The notes under the pieces were generated by a model. It was not told the origin of the DNA, made no database searches, and was given only the letters and a program-made list of their open reading frames with translations. Of a DNA stretch of 64,000 nt, positions 61,715-64,000 are shown piece after piece. This DNA is from CAXNKG01 sp964202965 (GTDB lineage Bacteria; Acidobacteriota; Vicinamibacteria; Vicinamibacterales; UBA2999), in the NCBI GenBank assembly GCA_964202965.1, contig CAXNKG010000009.1, positions 1-64,000 of the forward strand. The letters are read 5' to 3'. The position numbers and the translations under genes are program-made. Position 1 is the first letter of the stretch, and every line of letters starts with the position of its first letter.

Positions 61715-62836
61715 ATGCGCGCACGCTTCTTCGTCGTCATCGCCGGGCTCCTCGTTTCTGCCGCACTGTTGTCGGCGCAGGCGCGCAAGACGCTCGACAT
61801 CTGGGTCGTCGACGTCGAAGGCGGCAACGCCACTCTCTTCGTCACGCCGCAGGGCGAATCGGTCCTGATTGACGCGGGCAACGGCGGCGCCGCCGCGGCG
61901 CGTGATGCCGGCCGCGTCATGGAGGTCATCAAGGACGCCGGGCTCACGCAGATCGACCACCACATCACGACGCACTGGCATGGCGACCACTTCGGGGCGC
62001 TCGAAGAGCTCGCGAAGATGGTGCCGATTCGGGCGTACTACGACCACGGCAACACCGTGCAGCCGCAGCCGGCGGCGACGGAGTTTCTCGAGAAGATCTA
62101 TCCGACGCTGACGGCGAAAGCGAAGCGCGTCATCGTCAAGCCGGGTGACCGCCTCCCGGTGAAGGGTATGGAGTGGCGCGTCATCACCTCGGGCGCACAG
62201 ACGATCCAGACGAACCTGCCAGGCGGCGGCCAGCGGAATCCGTACTGCGCGTCGTTCCAGCCGAAGGAGCAGGACGCGACCGAGAATGCACAGTCGGTCG
62301 GCAGCCACATCACGTTCGGCAAGTTCCGCGCGGTGCAGCCCGGCGACATCACCTGGAACATCGAGCGCGACCTGATGTGCCCGACCAACCGCATCGGCAC
62401 CATCGACCTGCTTCTAGTGGGCCACCATGGCCAGTCGGTCTCGAATCCCGAAGTCCTCGTCAACGCACTGAGTCCGCGGGTGTCGATCATCAACAACGGC
62501 ACGCGCAAGGGTGGGCAGCCCGAGGCGATGCGCATCCTGCTCAACTCCCCCGGCCTCGAGGATGTGTGGCAGTCGCACTTCTCGCTGCTGAGCGGCACGG
62601 AGTACACGGTGCCAGGCATGTTCGTCGGCAATCATTTCGACGAGGAGCCCGAGGCGCTGCCAAAGGGCGCGTGGACGGCCCCGCCGCAGGGGACGCAGGC
62701 CCCGCCGGCGCCGGTGCATAACGGCAAGTCGTACTGGTTCAAGGTGAGCGCGCAGCAGGACGGCACGTTCACGGTGACGAACACTCGCAATAATTTCAGC
62801 AAGACGTATCGGGCAGGCACCGTCGCCACCAACTAA
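61715..62836 (+). CDS. Secreted MBL-fold hydrolase (ComEC/Rec2-like)
   Basis: The 373-residue precursor has a signal peptide (MRARFFVVIAGLLVSAALLS) and an MBL fold that begins DIWVVDVEGGNATLFVTPQG, carries the canonical TTHWHGDHFGAL metal site, and has VGHHGQSVSNPEVLVNALSP late, in the style of the ComEC/Rec2 hydrolase domain. Substrate is unknown. AAGGAG stands just before the ATG. It is followed closely by a cytochrome gene with the same kind of ribosome site. Confidence 0.88.
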   Translation: MRARFFVVIAGLLVSAALLSAQARKTLDIWVVDVEGGNATLFVTPQGESVLIDAGNGGAAAARDAGRVMEVIKDAGLTQIDHHITTHWHGDHFGALEELAKMVPIRAYYDHGNTVQPQPAATEFLEKIYPTLTAKAKRVIVKPGDRLPVKGMEWRVITSGAQTIQTNLPGGGQRNPYCASFQPKEQDATENAQSVGSHITFGKFRAVQPGDITWNIERDLMCPTNRIGTIDLLLVGHHGQSVSNPEVLVNALSPRVSIINNGTRKGGQPEAMRILLNSPGLEDVWQSHFSLLSGTEYTVPGMFVGNHFDEEPEALPKGAWTAPPQGTQAPPAPVHNGKSYWFKVSAQQDGTFTVTNTRNNFSKTYRAGTVATN

Positions 62837-62848
62837 AGGAGCACGCGC

Positions 62849-63904
62849 ATGAGCAGGACGCCGTTTGCTGTCGTCGCCGTCGTACTTGTTGCCATCGGGG
62901 GTTCGGTCGTCGCGCAACAGCAGGCAGCCCCTGCTCCCGCCGCCGCGACCGCTCCTGTCCTTCCGGTCCCGGCGGATCTGCCGGAATGGGCATACACGCC
63001 GGCCGTGCCCGGCGCGCCACCGCCGCCGTCGGTGCTACCGGCTGACGATACCGTGGTGATCTCGATTCCGGGCCCTACCAAGACGTTCACGCGCGGCGAG
63101 CTTCGCGCGGCGAAGGAAACGATGGACTGGTATCCCGAGGATCGTCACGGCGCGGTGCCCGACATCGTCCGCTTCGGGAAACAAGGCGCACGCCAGTGCA
63201 CGCTGTGTCATACCCCGGATGGCGCCGGTCGGCCAGAGAACGCGCCGGTCAGCGCCTATCACCCCGCCTATTTCATGCAGCAGATGCAGGATTACAGGAA
63301 CGGACTGCGGAAGAGCGCCGACCCGCGCAAGGCGAACACGAACGCGATGATCGCCATCGCCAAGGCGACAAACCCCGAGGATGACCGGGCCGCTGCGGAG
63401 TACTTCGCGCAGCAGCCGTACCCGCGGCGCATGAAGGTCGTCGAATCGAAGACGGCGCCGAAGGTGCGCATGCAGGGCGGAATGTACATGGCTATTCCGG
63501 CGGCGGAGGGCGGGGGCATGGTGCCGATCAAGGCCGCTGAAATCGTCGAAGTGCCCGACAGCAACCTGGGCGCCGAGGTGCGTGACACCCGCATGGGCTA
63601 CACGGCGTACGTCCCGCCCGGGACCCTCAACCGCGGTAAGCAAGTGGCGGTGAGATCGCAGTGCGCGACGTGCCATGGCGCGAATCTGGAGGGGCTCGGC
63701 CCGATACCGGCGCTGGCGGGGCGTTCGCCGAGCTACACGATGCGGCAGCTGTACGACATAAAGCAAGGCGCGCGCCGCGGTCCGTGGACCGAGGTCATGA
63801 AACCGGTGGCCAGCGGAATGTCGGTGCAGGACATGATGAACGTGTCGGCGTACGCGGCATCGCTGGCGCCCCCGGCGAGCGCCGCGCCGCGCGGTACCCG
63901 GTAA
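62849..63904 (+). CDS. Diheme c-type cytochrome
   Basis: The 351-residue precursor has a signal peptide (FAVVAVVLVAIGGSVVAQ), a Pro/Ala-rich linker, and two heme c sites, CTLCH near residue 116 and CATCH near 274. Methionine ligands are possible in PAYFMQQMQDY and YTMRQLYDIKQ. The repeated half layout suggests a cytochrome c4/c553-like pair. It should carry electrons in the periplasm. AAGGAG precedes the ATG. No oxidase or dehydrogenase partner is visible before the window ends. Confidence 0.9.
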   Translation: MSRTPFAVVAVVLVAIGGSVVAQQQAAPAPAAATAPVLPVPADLPEWAYTPAVPGAPPPPSVLPADDTVVISIPGPTKTFTRGELRAAKETMDWYPEDRHGAVPDIVRFGKQGARQCTLCHTPDGAGRPENAPVSAYHPAYFMQQMQDYRNGLRKSADPRKANTNAMIAIAKATNPEDDRAAAEYFAQQPYPRRMKVVESKTAPKVRMQGGMYMAIPAAEGGGMVPIKAAEIVEVPDSNLGAEVRDTRMGYTAYVPPGTLNRGKQVAVRSQCATCHGANLEGLGPIPALAGRSPSYTMRQLYDIKQGARRGPWTEVMKPVASGMSVQDMMNVSAYAASLAPPASAAPRGTR

Positions 63905-63915
63905 GGAGAACGCAG

Positions 63916-64000
63916 ATGAGCAGGATGCAAGGTGCTCTCGTAGCGGTCGTACTCGTGTTTCTCGGGGCGTCGGTCCTGGCGGGACAGCAGCCGACGCCGG
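63916..64000 (+). CDS. Start of another exported protein (partial)
   Basis: An ATG with AAGGAG nine bases upstream opens a frame that begins with a signal peptide (ALVAVVLVFLGASVLAG followed by QQPTP). It runs off the end of the window. The signal sequence resembles that of the preceding cytochrome, so another periplasmic protein of the same operon is likely. Confidence 0.75.
   Translation, partial: MSRMQGALVAVVLVFLGASVLAGQQPTP

Overview
The window is GC-rich, densely coded chromosomal DNA, with about 66 protein genes, one tRNA and no protein-free stretch longer than about 300 bases. The gene content points to the phylum Acidobacteriota, possibly its Vicinamibacteria branch. The clues are a VWFA-related secreted protein of the type common in acidobacteria, a bactofilin followed by a methyltransferase, many small secreted redox and hydrolase genes, and GTG/TTG starts. 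This placement is inference from gene mix and base composition; no search was possible.

Layout. (1) 1-9.2 kb: tRNA-Pro, a MerR-like regulator, Der GTPase, then divergently an HU-type protein and an M50 membrane protease, followed by the reverse-strand housekeeping operon yicC-gmk-rpoZ-coaBC-udg-priA. (2) 9.2-23.1 kb: a surface-glycan locus. An MsbA-like exporter, a polyprenyl-phosphate sugar synthase-like GT2, galE and ugd read leftward. Five more glycosyltransferases, a membrane serine protease, a WbaP-like initiating phosphotransferase and a UDP-xylose synthase read rightward. Ugd plus UDP-xylose synthase give the route UDP-glucose to UDP-glucuronate to UDP-xylose. (3) 23.1-31.9 kb, all reverse: pgsA, a TPR/SLH lipoprotein, hflX, an MFS transporter, glpX, an acyl-CoA dehydrogenase, a SAM hydrolase, a methyltransferase and bactofilin. 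(4) 32-34.3 kb: cysteine desulfurase and mnmA (tRNA 2-thiolation), then reverse dinB-trxB-trxA-glgA. (5) 37.5-45.8 kb: an FdhE-like protein, a LysM-D,D-carboxypeptidase, an M20 peptidase, a small Cys/His protein, an orphan DNA methyltransferase, a frameshifted amidohydrolase bracketed by two inverted copies of a ~118-bp MITE-like repeat, and a LysR regulator. (6) 45.8-58 kb: VWA protein, rpiB, pgl, a TMEM64-like membrane protein, two hypotheticals, a receiver protein, hemE-hemY-arginase, pepF, and a zincin plus ATP-grasp pair. (7) 58-64 kb: mostly exported proteins (a methyltransferase-fold protein, two metallo-beta-lactamase-fold proteins, a bicupin, a small secreted family with a truncated duplicate, and a diheme cytochrome c). 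The window ends inside the next exported protein.

Recurring features. Many monocistronic or first genes have a -10-like hexamer ending only 6-8 bases before the start codon, which predicts leaderless mRNAs. Intergenic sites carry degenerate short-word (7-9 bp) repeats with a different word at each site, and a similar 9-bp array lies in frame inside the uracil-DNA glycosylase gene. No CRISPR array, prophage, integrase or transposase gene was seen.
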